A stretch of DNA of 64,000 nucleotides from Cellulophaga sp. Hel_I_12 (GTDB lineage Bacteria > Bacteroidota > Bacteroidia > Flavobacteriales > Flavobacteriaceae): assembly GCF_000799565.1 (NCBI RefSeq), contig NZ_JUHB01000001.1:124001-188000 (forward strand). Direction: 5' to 3'. A program made the position numbers and the translations under genes. Position 1 is the first letter of the stretch. Each line of letters starts with the position of its first letter. The notes under the pieces are model-generated. The model was given only the letters and a program-made list of their open reading frames with translations. It searched no databases and was not told the DNA's origin. Positions 27,931 to 36,837 of the stretch are shown here, one piece after another.

Positions 27931-28004
<74 letters not shown>

Positions 28005-28009
28005 CTCCT

Positions 28010-28037
28010 AAAACCCCTTGTAAACACAAGGGGTTTT
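28010..28037 (+). terminator. Terminator after tRNA-Arg
   Basis: A perfect 12-bp stem AAAACCCCTTGT / ACAAGGGGTTTT (28010-28021 with 28026-28037) has a 4-base loop and is followed by TTTTGTTGTTTT-like sequence. It begins five bases after the mature tRNA end. Confidence 0.88.
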
Positions 28038-28139
28038 GTTGTTTTATAGAAATCGTGGAAATCATCCTAGTGTTAACCAATGCACAGCTTTATACCTTCA
28101 AATCAAAGTTGTATTTTTGTTATTTGAATTTTGCTATAG

Positions 28140-28415
28140 ATGTCACAAGATATAAATGATGATAAGGTTATTACCGATGCTTCTCTGTGAGGACCTAAAA
28201 ACCCGACCATTACGGCTAAAACTAAGCTTGAAGAATCCACATCAGAATCTATTTTAAAGAAGCAGGGTTTAAGAAAAAAATCATTTGTTGAGCGCTGGAA
28301 AACAAATAGGTTTTGGCTCATTAAAGGAACGTATTACCTTTTACATTATACTTGGGTAGTTGTCATGGCCATTGGTGCTTTTATCGCTTGGTTAATAGCC
28401 TTATTCTTTATATGA
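28140..28415 (+). pseudogene. Small membrane protein gene interrupted by in-frame TGA
   Basis: An ATG at 28140, 20 bases after a perfect -7 box TATTTTTG (28112-28119), opens a frame that meets TGA at codon 17 (28188-28190) and then stays open to 28415. The second part encodes a basic stretch (KKQGLRKKSFVERWKTNRFW) and one C-terminal transmembrane helix (VVVMAIGAFIAWLIALFFI). The final TGA overlaps the next ATG as ATGA. The promoter, start, long open continuation and coupled stop indicate one gene of about 91 codons. The TGA could be a nonsense mutation, a sequencing error (TGG to TGA would restore Trp) or readthrough. No in-frame ATG follows the TGA until the helix itself. I do not recognise the family. 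Confidence 0.6.
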
Positions 28416-28777
28416 TGCGGTCACTTCCCTTAAAACGAGCATATTTTTACGTACTCCTTTCGGTATTTGTGTTTCTTGGGGTTCAAGGTTTAAAATTCTT
28501 TGCTATCGATGGGCCGGATTGGGTGTTTTATCATCTCAACGATTTTTTACTCATTCCGATGGTGGCGTTATTGGGATTACATACGGTTTGGCTCCTCAAT
28601 AAGGACAGGAGTATCCGATTAAATAGGTTTCCTATTTTTAGTTTAGTGCTGCTGTTTGCTCTTGTTTTTGAATATGAACTTCCCAAACAATCGTACCAAT
28701 ATACTTCTGATTTTTGGGATGTTATTGCTTATTTCCAAGGTGGTGTCGTTTTCTATATGTTGCAAAAAATGCCATAA
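28412..28777 (+). CDS. Small polytopic membrane protein, VanZ-like
   Basis: A 121-residue protein starting at ATG 28412 (ATGATG, the second ATG one codon later is also possible). It has about four hydrophobic segments, with the conserved-looking motifs FYHLNDFLLIPMVAL and the tail YTSDFWDVIAYFQGGVVFYML. The latter resembles the last helices of VanZ-like proteins and of a bacteroidete family sometimes labelled magnesium citrate transporter. I would not trust the transport label. Its start overlaps the stop of the interrupted small gene (ATGA), so its translation probably depends on that gene being read; the premature TGA upstream could therefore reduce its expression. Confidence 0.75.
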   Translation: MMRSLPLKRAYFYVLLSVFVFLGVQGLKFFAIDGPDWVFYHLNDFLLIPMVALLGLHTVWLLNKDRSIRLNRFPIFSLVLLFALVFEYELPKQSYQYTSDFWDVIAYFQGGVVFYMLQKMP

Positions 28778-28936
28778 ATTTACTTTTCTTGTTTTTTTAC
28801 TTAGGCTATGCTCCTACACAACAAGGCGTGTCTTGGCTGTTTTTAGCGGCAATAAAAGATTTAAATCCGTTAATGAAGTTGGTATACTTAAAGTATTTTG
28901 TTTTTGAACATAAGTATAACCATAAAATTTAGAAAC

Positions 28937-29122
28937 ATGAATAAGGAACAGTTAGAAGGAAAATGGAAGCAAATAAAAGGTGAATTTAAACAAAAATACG
29001 GGGAGTTAAGCGACGACGACATCACGTATACCGAAGGAAAATTCGATGAAATGGTAGGTCGTATTCAACAAAAAACAGGAAAGACCAAAGAAGCCATTAA
29101 AAACGAAATAGACTCGTGGTAA
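28937..29122 (+). CDS. CsbD family stress-response protein
   Basis: A 61-residue hydrophilic protein of the CsbD family, beginning MNKEQLEGKWKQIKGEFKQK. It has the usual W-K-x-x-x-G-x-x-K repeats and a helical C-terminal half (EMVGRIQQKTGKTKEAI). CsbD is a general stress protein in Bacillus and related proteins are common in Proteobacteria; its molecular role is unknown. I chose the ATG at 28937, because the preceding in-frame residues are not family-like. A terminator follows 18 bases after the stop, so the gene is probably monocistronic. Confidence 0.92.
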   Translation: MNKEQLEGKWKQIKGEFKQKYGELSDDDITYTEGKFDEMVGRIQQKTGKTKEAIKNEIDSW

Positions 29123-29140
29123 GCTCTTACCTAAGGTTAC

Positions 29141-29166
29141 AAAAGCTCCTGTTAGGAGCTTTTTTT
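29141..29166 (+). terminator. Rho-independent terminator after csbD-like gene
   Basis: A 9-bp stem AAAGCTCCT / AGGAGCTTT (29142-29150 with 29154-29162) has a 3-base loop and is followed by T residues through 29166. Confidence 0.9.
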
Positions 29167-29227
29167 ATAGCTAAAAACACCCGCTAAGACTCCAAAGTTA
29201 TTTTAGTATCTTTCTAACCAATTTAAA

Positions 29228-29941
29228 ATGATGCTAAGAAAAACTTGTTTTATATTCATTTTTGCGCTGCTTCTAATCCTTTTTGATGGCAATGCACAGG
29301 AACAGCTTATTAAAAGTGAATTAGAAACCGTTTCGGTAGAAGCTATCAAGTACTTTTTGTATTACCCAAAAGAGTACGAAAGCAGCACTAAAAAATATGG
29401 CTTATTGCTTTTTCTGCATGGAGCTGGCGACATTCCAACCAACGAAAGCCAAGAGATAAAACCGCCAAAAGCATTTATTGATGGCACACAATTTCCTTTT
29501 TTAGTGTTAGCACCACAATTGTTAGGGGTTAAAAAAATGTGGAATACTAAAGCAGTAATGCAATTGGTAGAGAGCATTGTTAAAAACAACAGAGTTGATC
29601 CCAATAAAATTTATCTATCTGGTTTAAGTAGAGGAGGGGCGGCAGCATGGAATTTAGCGATAGAATACCCTAATACTTTCGCGGCTTTAGCCGTTGTTTG
29701 CGCTATGGCACCAACACCATACGCCAGTTGGATTGATAATGACTTGCCCATTTGGGTTTTTCATGGAGAAGAAGATTTGGCTATCCCTTTTTCAGAATCC
29801 GAAGAAATGGTAACCAAACTTAAAGCTTTGGGCCATGCCGTTAAATTCACTAGGTATAAAGGTCTAGGACACGAAATTTGGGATGTCGTCTACGGCAATC
29901 CTGAGCTCTATACGTGGTTTGATAGGCAGGAAAAAAGATGA
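29228..29941 (+). CDS. Secreted alpha/beta hydrolase (esterase/peptidase type)
   Basis: A 237-residue protein with a signal peptide (to about residue 25, ending DGNAQE). The alpha/beta hydrolase fold is shown by LLLFLHGAGD near the N-terminus, the nucleophile elbow GLSRGGAAAW (catalytic Ser), the acid in HGEEDLAIPFSES and the His in GLGHEIWD. Such sequences fall in the dienelactone hydrolase/phospholipase/prolyl oligopeptidase neighbourhood; the substrate cannot be fixed. It precedes an S41-type protease gene by 59 bases on the same strand, so the two may be co-expressed. Confidence 0.88.
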   Translation: MMLRKTCFIFIFALLLILFDGNAQEQLIKSELETVSVEAIKYFLYYPKEYESSTKKYGLLLFLHGAGDIPTNESQEIKPPKAFIDGTQFPFLVLAPQLLGVKKMWNTKAVMQLVESIVKNNRVDPNKIYLSGLSRGGAAAWNLAIEYPNTFAALAVVCAMAPTPYASWIDNDLPIWVFHGEEDLAIPFSESEEMVTKLKALGHAVKFTRYKGLGHEIWDVVYGNPELYTWFDRQEKR

Positions 29942-30000
29942 ATTCACTATAGTTGCTTTAGTGTTATGAATAATTTTATTAGCTTAAAAAAAACTAAGGA

Positions 30001-31875
30001 ATGAAAAAATATTTTGATAAATTCAGAGCTTATTTTATTTTTTTTGCAATTGCTTGTTGCGCTTCACTTAGTTTTTTTCTTTTAAGTGTAAGCCACAGTG
30101 ATGTCGACGTGAACTCCCCAAAAATAGCTAATCTTGTAACTTTTGCCAAAGTCTATGGCTATGTAAAATATTTTCATCCCAGCTCAGAGGCAACCTCAAT
30201 CGATTGGGATTATTTTGCCATTTATGGCGCAGAACAAATAGGCTTATGTACCACAAATAAAGAAGTGGTTACAACCTTAGAAAGGCTATTTGAGCCCATT
30301 GCACCAAGTATAGTATTTACAGACAAGAAAGCAATTTCTACATTAAATTTAAAAAAAATTACGCCTCATAATTTAGCGGACTATCAATTAGTGTTCTGGC
30401 AGCATATGGGAATTGAATTAGATACATTTTTAAATTCCAGAGATATTTATGCAAGTTCTAGGGTTCTAAAAAATATAGATCTTGAACAAAACGCTTCAGC
30501 AAATAATAATAATTCATTAACTAATAAAATATTCGATAATGAACTTGAATTTGGAGAATATATTCAAAAGGAAATAGCGGAGGATATACATTGCCAAATA
30601 CCAATGGTTTTATATGAACATCACGAGAATGGTACGTTCCCCCAATCCAATACTAACGAACTAGTTACTTTAAATAAAAATATCCGCCAATCTAAGATGC
30701 AAGGTTTTGATGTAAATTTACGGCTTGGCAATACCATAAATACCTACAATGTGTTTCAGCATTTTTATCCCTATATGGATGTTGTTGATGTGGTGTGGGA
30801 AGAAGAGCTAAAAAAGGCTCTAGCAAGATCTTTTACTGATATTACCGAAAAAGATCACTTGATTACTTTGCAAAAATTCACAGCACCACTTAACGATGGT
30901 CACATTAACTTTGAGCATAAATCTAGAAGTATCACAAGTTTCGGGGAAGAGTACATTCTGCCAATTTCTTGGTCATGGATCGAAGGGCAACTGGTGGTAA
31001 CAGGCGTTTTTAATGATGAATTAAACATTAAAATAGGTGATATTATAAAGGCCGTTAATCATAAAGAGCCAAAAGAATACTTTAAAGAGTTTTATTCGAG
31101 AATATCGGCAGGGAATATGGGTTGGTTAAATCATCGAACAGAACTTTTTAGTCTGTTGGGTAAAAAAAATTCAAAACTTCAAATAACAATTGATGCCACT
31201 GATTTTGATTTAATTCGACAAGAAAACCTTTACGATGGTGGCAGATTTAGCACTGGTTACCAACCAGATTACCAGATAATTAATGATAGTGTTGTTTATT
31301 TGAATTTTAAAACAATTACCGAAGAAACACTACGTGAAAGTTATTTAGCACCTAAGTTAAAAAAAGCTAAACATATAATTTGCGATGTAAGAGGTCGTGC
31401 CAATTATTTCCGACAATTGTTGCCCAGTCTATTGCCTGAAAACGATACGACAACATCATGGATGAATGTTCCAAAATTGGTCTATCCCGATCAAGAAAAA
31501 TTAGTGGGTTACAGAGCATACAGCTGGTCTTTAAAAAAACAAGAATCTTACCTGAGTGGTAAAAATTTTATTTTTTTAATTGATGGAAGTGCTATTAGTT
31601 ATGCAGAAAGTGGTATTGGTTATGTGCAAGGCTATAATTTGGGTATCGTTGTTGGCCAGCCAACTGGAGGAACAAATGGCAACATTAATGCCCTTAGTTT
31701 GCCGGGAGGTTTTAGAACACGATGGACGGGTATGAAGGTTTTGAAGTTAGATGGCTCTCAACAGCATGGGATTGGTTTTTTACCAGATGTTCATGTCTAT
31801 AAAACTATAGAAGGTTTAAAAAATGGTACAGATGAAATATTAGAAAAAGCTATTTCGCTAACCCAAAAAAAATAA
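30001..31875 (+). CDS. S41-family peptidase-like exported protein
   Basis: A 624-residue protein. An N-terminal hydrophobic segment (about 11-30) acts as signal peptide or anchor, followed by a motif common to bacteroidete S41 proteins, KVYGYVKYFHPS. A PDZ-like region lies at about 325-380, and the C-terminal S41 core at about 430-600, with the likely nucleophile in DGSAISYAES and QPTGGTNGNINAL downstream. C-terminal processing proteases of this family act in the periplasm. Whether this member is an active protease is uncertain because the Lys partner is not clear from the sequence alone. It converges with the GH130 gene, 22 bases apart. Confidence 0.85.
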   Translation: MKKYFDKFRAYFIFFAIACCASLSFFLLSVSHSDVDVNSPKIANLVTFAKVYGYVKYFHPSSEATSIDWDYFAIYGAEQIGLCTTNKEVVTTLERLFEPIAPSIVFTDKKAISTLNLKKITPHNLADYQLVFWQHMGIELDTFLNSRDIYASSRVLKNIDLEQNASANNNNSLTNKIFDNELEFGEYIQKEIAEDIHCQIPMVLYEHHENGTFPQSNTNELVTLNKNIRQSKMQGFDVNLRLGNTINTYNVFQHFYPYMDVVDVVWEEELKKALARSFTDITEKDHLITLQKFTAPLNDGHINFEHKSRSITSFGEEYILPISWSWIEGQLVVTGVFNDELNIKIGDIIKAVNHKEPKEYFKEFYSRISAGNMGWLNHRTELFSLLGKKNSKLQITIDATDFDLIRQENLYDGGRFSTGYQPDYQIINDSVVYLNFKTITEETLRESYLAPKLKKAKHIICDVRGRANYFRQLLPSLLPENDTTTSWMNVPKLVYPDQEKLVGYRAYSWSLKKQESYLSGKNFIFLIDGSAISYAESGIGYVQGYNLGIVVGQPTGGTNGNINALSLPGGFRTRWTGMKVLKLDGSQQHGIGFLPDVHVYKTIEGLKNGTDEILEKAISLTQKK

Positions 31876-31897
31876 GATTATAGAAACGGTAGTACGT

Positions 31898-32998
31898 TTA
31901 CTTTTCTTTAATCGCCAAGCCTACCATAGAATCTGCAGTGCCGTAATATAAAAACCATTTATCTTTAAAATACACAAGACCTTCAATAAAAGTAGTGCCT
32001 GCGGCGTATTGTCCTGATATTTCATGGGGCAGACTAGGGCAAATAAAAGGTTCTGCTAATCGCTCTAAAACTTTTGTAGGATCATTTTTATCAAACAGTA
32101 CTTGACCACCACAGTAGGTGCCTTCTGGAACTTTATTTGTAGCGCCTTCGCCGCTTAGGTTTTTGCCATTGTAGAGCAATAAAATTCCATTTTCCGTAAA
32201 TAAAGCTGGCGGCCCTGGTTCCGTTAAGTGACTATCAAAATCGTTTAGCGTGGGTTTAAAAGAGTGTAACAGTTCTCCTTGATCATCCAGTGTCGGTTCC
32301 CAATTTAATCCGTCTTCTGAGGTGGCTACATTCACAAAAAGTTCTCCCCAATACATCACATATTTTCCGTTTATTTTTTTTGCTTTTAAGCGGCCATCGA
32401 CAAGTTCCGTTACCATGGAGCCCGATTTACTCCAAATGTCTAAGAACTTTCCACCATTAGCTTTTTGAAAAACAGGACCATTTTTAACCCATGTTTTTAA
32501 ATCAGTAGAAGAGGCGCTAGAAAGGCGCGCTACGTCCTTGTTCCAACTCGTGTACAACATAATATAAGTGCCTTCTGGTGTTGCAACAACCCTAGGGTCT
32601 TCAATTCCACCTGGATAATCCCACTGCTTAAATTCATCATTCGTCGGAAATAAAACTGGTTCTGGGTATTTTGTAAAATGTACACCCTCTAGGCTATAGG
32701 CTAATCCTATTCGTGACGTACGTTCGCCGAGGATAGCTTTTGGGTTGTCTTCAGCTCTGAACAGCATAAATATCGTATCGTTTTTAACAATGGCAGCGGG
32801 ATTAAAAACATCTGCTTTTTGCCATTGCACTAGGGTATCTAAAATTGGATCTTTAAAAACAAAACTCGTGTCTGATGTCATGATCGGGTTGATGGCCGTT
32901 TTTTCAAAGCCCAATAGCCATTTTTCCTTTGGAGTGGAATCACATCCTATAAGTGTACACAGTAAGCCTAAAATATAAATCGTATTTTTAGTCGTCAT
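31898..32998 (-). CDS. GH130-like glycosidase/phosphorylase, lipoprotein
   Basis: A 366-residue lipoprotein (signal peptide ending LCTLIGC). The five-bladed beta-propeller of GH130 is suggested by ADVFNPAAIVKNDTIFMLFRAED and GGIEDPRVV, the latter carrying the acidic catalytic residue. GH130 enzymes cleave beta-mannosides by phosphorolysis or, in some subgroups, hydrolysis. A lipid anchor places this one at the envelope, where free phosphate-dependent action is less obvious, so a hydrolytic role is possible. I chose the ATG at 32996-32998; the codon before it is TTG. No SusCD pair or other glycan genes flank it. Confidence 0.88.
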   Translation of the reverse strand: MTTKNTIYILGLLCTLIGCDSTPKEKWLLGFEKTAINPIMTSDTSFVFKDPILDTLVQWQKADVFNPAAIVKNDTIFMLFRAEDNPKAILGERTSRIGLAYSLEGVHFTKYPEPVLFPTNDEFKQWDYPGGIEDPRVVATPEGTYIMLYTSWNKDVARLSSASSTDLKTWVKNGPVFQKANGGKFLDIWSKSGSMVTELVDGRLKAKKINGKYVMYWGELFVNVATSEDGLNWEPTLDDQGELLHSFKPTLNDFDSHLTEPGPPALFTENGILLLYNGKNLSGEGATNKVPEGTYCGGQVLFDKNDPTKVLERLAEPFICPSLPHEISGQYAAGTTFIEGLVYFKDKWFLYYGTADSMVGLAIKEK

Positions 32999-33090
32999 CA
33001 AGAGCTTTATTTTGGTCTTAAAAAATCATATTTTTAAAACTTTCGTGTAATTTACGTCAAAATATTTAGAACAGCTTAAAATTAGTCCCA

Positions 33091-33816
33091 ATGAAAATCA
33101 GCATCCAATTTTTATTCCTCTGCCTCTTCCTCCTTGCAGTTAGCTGCAAAAATGAGTACAATAAAGTAGGAGAAACTCCAACGACTCCAAAGCTTAAGGT
33201 TCTTGATACCCTGCCTAAAACAGAAGCAGAAAAGCCTGAAAGCCTTAAATCTTTTATAGGATTAGCTGATACGACTTTTATACGTTTAGCAGATTTTAGT
33301 GACGATTTTGTATATGATTTACGCTATGCTACGACCAATAATTTTTTAAAAGCTAAGGTATATGACTGTGCGGAGTGTTATATGCGTGTAAAAACAGCAA
33401 AAGCCTTATTAAAAGCCAACAAAGCATTTATGGAAAAAGGGTATAAAATCAAGTTTTTCGATTGTTACCGACCTAATGAGGTTCAGTATAAAATGTGGGC
33501 CATAGTACCAAATCCACAATATGTAGCTAATCCAGTGAAAGGTTCTATCCACAATAAAGGTGCTGCTGTTGATATTAGCTTAGTTACTTTAGCGGGTAAA
33601 GAGCTAGCTATGGGCACCGATTTTGATTTCTTCGGTAAAAAAGCCTACCACGATACGACCGATTTGCCTCAGGAAATACTGAACAATAGAATCTTATTGA
33701 AAGAAACTATGGAGGCTTTTGGCTTTTGGTCAATCAGAACAGAATGGTGGCACTATAACCTGTCGTCTGGTAGTAACGACAAGGTGGCTAACTTTAAATG
33801 GGACTGTAACGATTAA
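33091..33816 (+). CDS. D-Ala-D-Ala dipeptidase, VanX-like (M15D), lipoprotein
   Basis: A 241-residue lipoprotein (signal peptide ending LLAVSC). The M15 zinc site is visible as SIHNKGAAVDI (His and Asp ligands) and TEWWHYN (catalytic Glu and third His ligand), and FFDCYRPNEVQ supplies the active-site Arg. Enzymes of this family hydrolyse D-alanyl-D-alanine. A periplasmic lipoprotein form probably recycles peptidoglycan-derived dipeptide rather than giving vancomycin resistance. It converges with the methyltransferase gene 5 bases away. Confidence 0.93.
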   Translation: MKISIQFLFLCLFLLAVSCKNEYNKVGETPTTPKLKVLDTLPKTEAEKPESLKSFIGLADTTFIRLADFSDDFVYDLRYATTNNFLKAKVYDCAECYMRVKTAKALLKANKAFMEKGYKIKFFDCYRPNEVQYKMWAIVPNPQYVANPVKGSIHNKGAAVDISLVTLAGKELAMGTDFDFFGKKAYHDTTDLPQEILNNRILLKETMEAFGFWSIRTEWWHYNLSSGSNDKVANFKWDCND

Positions 33817-33821
33817 ATCCC

Positions 33822-35000
33822 TTATATTTTGGTACATACTAAAACAGTCAATTTATTTTCACAATTGGTTGTAAAAAATAAATAATGGGTACCGCCATCC
33901 TTGATATGGTACTTTTTTCGGATGCTTGCAACCGTATCAGGAAAATTACGAGTGGTTATATTCGCTTTTGAAATTGCTAATTTTTGAATCGCTTTTTTCT
34001 GATAAGGTACCGTTGCTACAATTTTAAATCTTCGACCTGGAAAATCAATACAGGTGTCTGAAGTATATAGATGGCTATGCTCATGTAATTTTTTTAATTT
34101 AAAATAAGTACCTACGGATTTAAAGGCGCCAGATTTTAAAATAGCACTATTAGGTTCATACAAATAGCGCAATGGATTTGAATATTCCGAGATGCTTTCT
34201 TTTTCTTCAAGGAAGTCAAATTTAAAAGTTTCTTTCTCGTTCTTTGAGAAGTTAATAGTTTTTATGCTGATGTTTTTTTCGTATTCATTTTCTAAAATCC
34301 ATAACAATTCTTTGACCTCATTTTGAACGGCAACCACATGAATTTCTTTTACAAATTTCAACTCTTTTATTCCGATTGAAAAATCCAAAAGCGGAGAAGT
34401 CTTGATAAGAATATTTGAAGCTTTTGAAAAAAGCAGGTCTACATGATCAGGAACATTAGGCAAGCAATCTGCCAAAAAAAACACCTTCTCCTTACTGTCA
34501 TTTCGCCGCGAAGGATCGATATAAATCCAATCAAAATGAAGGTCGTTTTTTGTTAAAAATTGGAGTCCATCTTCAGCAACATATTGTACATTTTTAACTC
34601 CTAAAAGAGGCAGGTTATAGGCGGCTATTTCAGACAAGTTTTCGTCTATTTCGCAATGGGTAATATGAGCTATTTGTCGACTAAAAAAATAGCTGTCAAT
34701 TCCGAATCCTCCAGTGAGATCAATCAGCGAATTTCCATGCACTAATTGGGCTTTATAATCCGCGGTAATCTCAGAGGAAGTTTGCTCAATATTTAGTTTG
34801 TTGGCATAGTAAATTTGAGGTGTTGAAAACCACGTGGGGAGCTTGTCCTTGCATTTTTTTTTGGCTTCACATTGTGCAACCAGTTCTTTTTGAGAAACGC
34901 CCTCAAAAAGAGGCTTTTTAAGTAAAACTGACATCATGTCAGTGTTCCAATTATTATTTATAAAATGTTGAACACCAGTATCTAATATATTTTTATTCAA
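33822..35000 (-). CDS. SAM-dependent methyltransferase, PG_1098/THUMP-like type
   Basis: A 392-residue predicted class I methyltransferase. The SAM-binding loop reads IDLTGGFGID (about 92-101) and the catalytic-type motif is IYIDPSRRND. The N-terminal part contains CKDKLPTWF, and the C-terminal domain (about 300-392) matches the THUMP-like region of the Porphyromonas PG_1098 protein. RNA methylation is likely, but the target is unknown. The start appears to be TTG at 34998-35000; the first in-frame ATG (residue 22) would cut into the conserved N-terminus. It is the last gene of a minus-strand group, 7 bases after the permease gene. Confidence 0.88.
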   Translation of the reverse strand: MNKNILDTGVQHFINNNWNTDMMSVLLKKPLFEGVSQKELVAQCEAKKKCKDKLPTWFSTPQIYYANKLNIEQTSSEITADYKAQLVHGNSLIDLTGGFGIDSYFFSRQIAHITHCEIDENLSEIAAYNLPLLGVKNVQYVAEDGLQFLTKNDLHFDWIYIDPSRRNDSKEKVFFLADCLPNVPDHVDLLFSKASNILIKTSPLLDFSIGIKELKFVKEIHVVAVQNEVKELLWILENEYEKNISIKTINFSKNEKETFKFDFLEEKESISEYSNPLRYLYEPNSAILKSGAFKSVGTYFKLKKLHEHSHLYTSDTCIDFPGRRFKIVATVPYQKKAIQKLAISKANITTRNFPDTVASIRKKYHIKDGGTHYLFFTTNCENKLTVLVCTKI

Positions 35001-35007
35001 AGTAATA

Positions 35008-36108
35008 CTATAAATTTTTAGTAAGTGATTTAACCAACTTATTATCCGACAAAAATTCTTTTAAAATTACTTTTATAGCCGTATATCCAGGTACGGCAAC
35101 GATCATTCCAACGATGCCAAATAGCAATCCGGCAATGATGATAATCAGAAATATTTCTAAGGGATGTGACTTTACACTATTGGAAAAAATAAGGGGTTGA
35201 GAAAAGAAATTATCGACCAATTGCCCAACGATTAAACCTATTAAAACATAACCAGATTTTGCCAAAATTACCGTGCTAAAATCTGCACCTAAATTAGTGG
35301 TCATGGTGAGTATAATCATAAGCACTCCACCGATGATAGGACCTATGTATGGAATGATGTTAAACAGGGCGCATAGAAAGGCAATGACAATAGCATTTTC
35401 AATGCCTACAATAAACAAAGTAATGGAGTAAATGATGAACAAAATAAAGAGCTGTAAAAGTAGCCCTACAAAGTATCTAGAGAGTAAATTATTTATTTTA
35501 TGTATCGAGTTTGTCATTTTATTTTCTTTGCCATCTGGAACAAAAAGTAACAAACCATTTTGAAAAAGAGTGCTGTCTTTAAGAAAGAAAAAAGAAATAA
35601 ATAACACAGAAAATAAACCGATACTTACCGAACTCAAAACACTTAAAAAGGAGTTTAAAAAGTTAGGGATAAAACCCACATCAAAGCCATTTAAAATATT
35701 TTTTTCCAAGTGCGATTCTTTCAAAAGTTCATTTACCGCATCCGGCGTGGCACTAAAATATTGTGTAACTTCAAGATATAAAGAGTTTAAATTTTCCTGT
35801 AATTGATTAATGTCTAACAAGGATAAATTTTTGCCTTGTTCCGTAAGTAAGGGAACAAAAAGGGCTATAAGTCCAGATAGGAGTCCAACCATCAATAACA
35901 TCGTAATAATGACTGCAATGGTATTCGGTATTTTTAAGCGTCGCTTTAGGAAAATAACAATGGGTCTCCCGATTAAAGCGATAACGGCAGCCATACATAC
36001 ATAGGCCAAAACCGACTGAATTTGATATAAAAAATAGAGGATTAAAAGAATGCCTGTTATGATGCCTACAGCTCGTAAAATTCCCTTTGAAATTTCTTTT
36101 GACTCCAT
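35008..36108 (-). CDS. AI-2E/PerM-type permease
   Basis: A 366-residue polytopic membrane protein with about eight hydrophobic segments, including an early pair (residues 10-35 and 60-85) and the C-terminal GLIVGQLVDNFFSQPLIFSNSVKSHPLEIFL region typical of the AI-2E/PerM/YdiK family. Proposed substrates in the family include AI-2 export and cation/proton antiport; none can be assigned here. It lies 4 bases after the DUF4159 gene and 7 bases before the methyltransferase gene, so the three are probably one transcription unit. Confidence 0.9.
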   Translation of the reverse strand: MESKEISKGILRAVGIITGILLILYFLYQIQSVLAYVCMAAVIALIGRPIVIFLKRRLKIPNTIAVIITMLLMVGLLSGLIALFVPLLTEQGKNLSLLDINQLQENLNSLYLEVTQYFSATPDAVNELLKESHLEKNILNGFDVGFIPNFLNSFLSVLSSVSIGLFSVLFISFFFLKDSTLFQNGLLLFVPDGKENKMTNSIHKINNLLSRYFVGLLLQLFILFIIYSITLFIVGIENAIVIAFLCALFNIIPYIGPIIGGVLMIILTMTTNLGADFSTVILAKSGYVLIGLIVGQLVDNFFSQPLIFSNSVKSHPLEIFLIIIIAGLLFGIVGMIVAVPGYTAIKVILKEFLSDNKLVKSLTKNL

Positions 36109-36112
36109 TTAG

Positions 36113-36760
36113 TTAATTTTTGAAAACATAATGAATAATATTTGCGCCCATTTGCAATGCTTTTAATCTCATTTCTGGTGCATCATTATGCACTTCAGGG
36201 TCTTCCCAACCGTCGCCTAAATCACTTTCATAGGTAAAAAGTAATAGGAGTCTGTTTTCATGGTATATGCCAAATGCCTGGGGCCTTTTGCCATCGTGTT
36301 CATGTATTTTAGGCAATCCTTCTTTAAACCTAAAGATCTGATTAAAAATAGGATCATCGGCGCCCAATTCTATCAATTCTTTGTCCGGAAAAACCTTGAC
36401 GAGCTCCTTTGTTAAATAAGGTTCCATGCCATAATTATCGTCAATATGTAAAAAGCCACCAGCCAATAAATAGGTTCTTAAATTTTCAGCATCCTCATTA
36501 GAAAAATAAACATTCCCATGGCCTGTCATGTGTAAAAAAGGGTATTGAAAAATTTCTTCACTTTGTATGGCCACGCTACTCACTTTTGGACTTAGTTGCG
36601 TGCCGATTTCAGCATTACAAAATTTGATAAGATTTGGCAGGGCTGTTGGGTTGGCATACCAATCCCCACCGCCGCCATATTTTAGGATGGCAATATCTTG
36701 CGCTTGAAGAAAATTAAAGCACAAGATCAAAAAACAAAATAGGCTTCCTTTTTTTCTCAT
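36113..36760 (-). CDS. DUF4159 exported protein
   Basis: A 215-residue protein with a signal peptide (to about residue 20, ALQAQ-like cleavage at FLQAQD). It carries the DUF4159 pattern YGGGGDWYANPTALPNLI and HMTGHGNVYFSNEDAENLR, with GGFLHIDDNYGMEP, which resembles a glutamine amidotransferase-like fold. The function is unknown; family members often sit near MoxR/vWA-type genes in other bacteria, but not here. It follows rsmE by 77 bases. Confidence 0.88.
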   Translation of the reverse strand: MRKKGSLFCFLILCFNFLQAQDIAILKYGGGGDWYANPTALPNLIKFCNAEIGTQLSPKVSSVAIQSEEIFQYPFLHMTGHGNVYFSNEDAENLRTYLLAGGFLHIDDNYGMEPYLTKELVKVFPDKELIELGADDPIFNQIFRFKEGLPKIHEHDGKRPQAFGIYHENRLLLLFTYESDLGDGWEDPEVHNDAPEMRLKALQMGANIIHYVFKN

Positions 36761-36837
36761 AAATTATAGTTTGACTTATTGAGAATACTAAAATAGTGTT
36801 TTAGAGCACATACTTCAGGTATATTTTTTAATGAGTC

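Noticed and set aside
28778..28936. Open frame with hydrophobic residues after the VanZ-like gene
   Set aside because: It overlaps the end of the VanZ-like gene in another frame and has no separate start. Its composition follows the AT-rich gap.
33091..33816. Vancomycin resistance determinant
   Set aside because: Only a VanX-like dipeptidase is present, as a lipoprotein, with no VanH or VanA and no regulator nearby. Cell-wall recycling is the more likely role.
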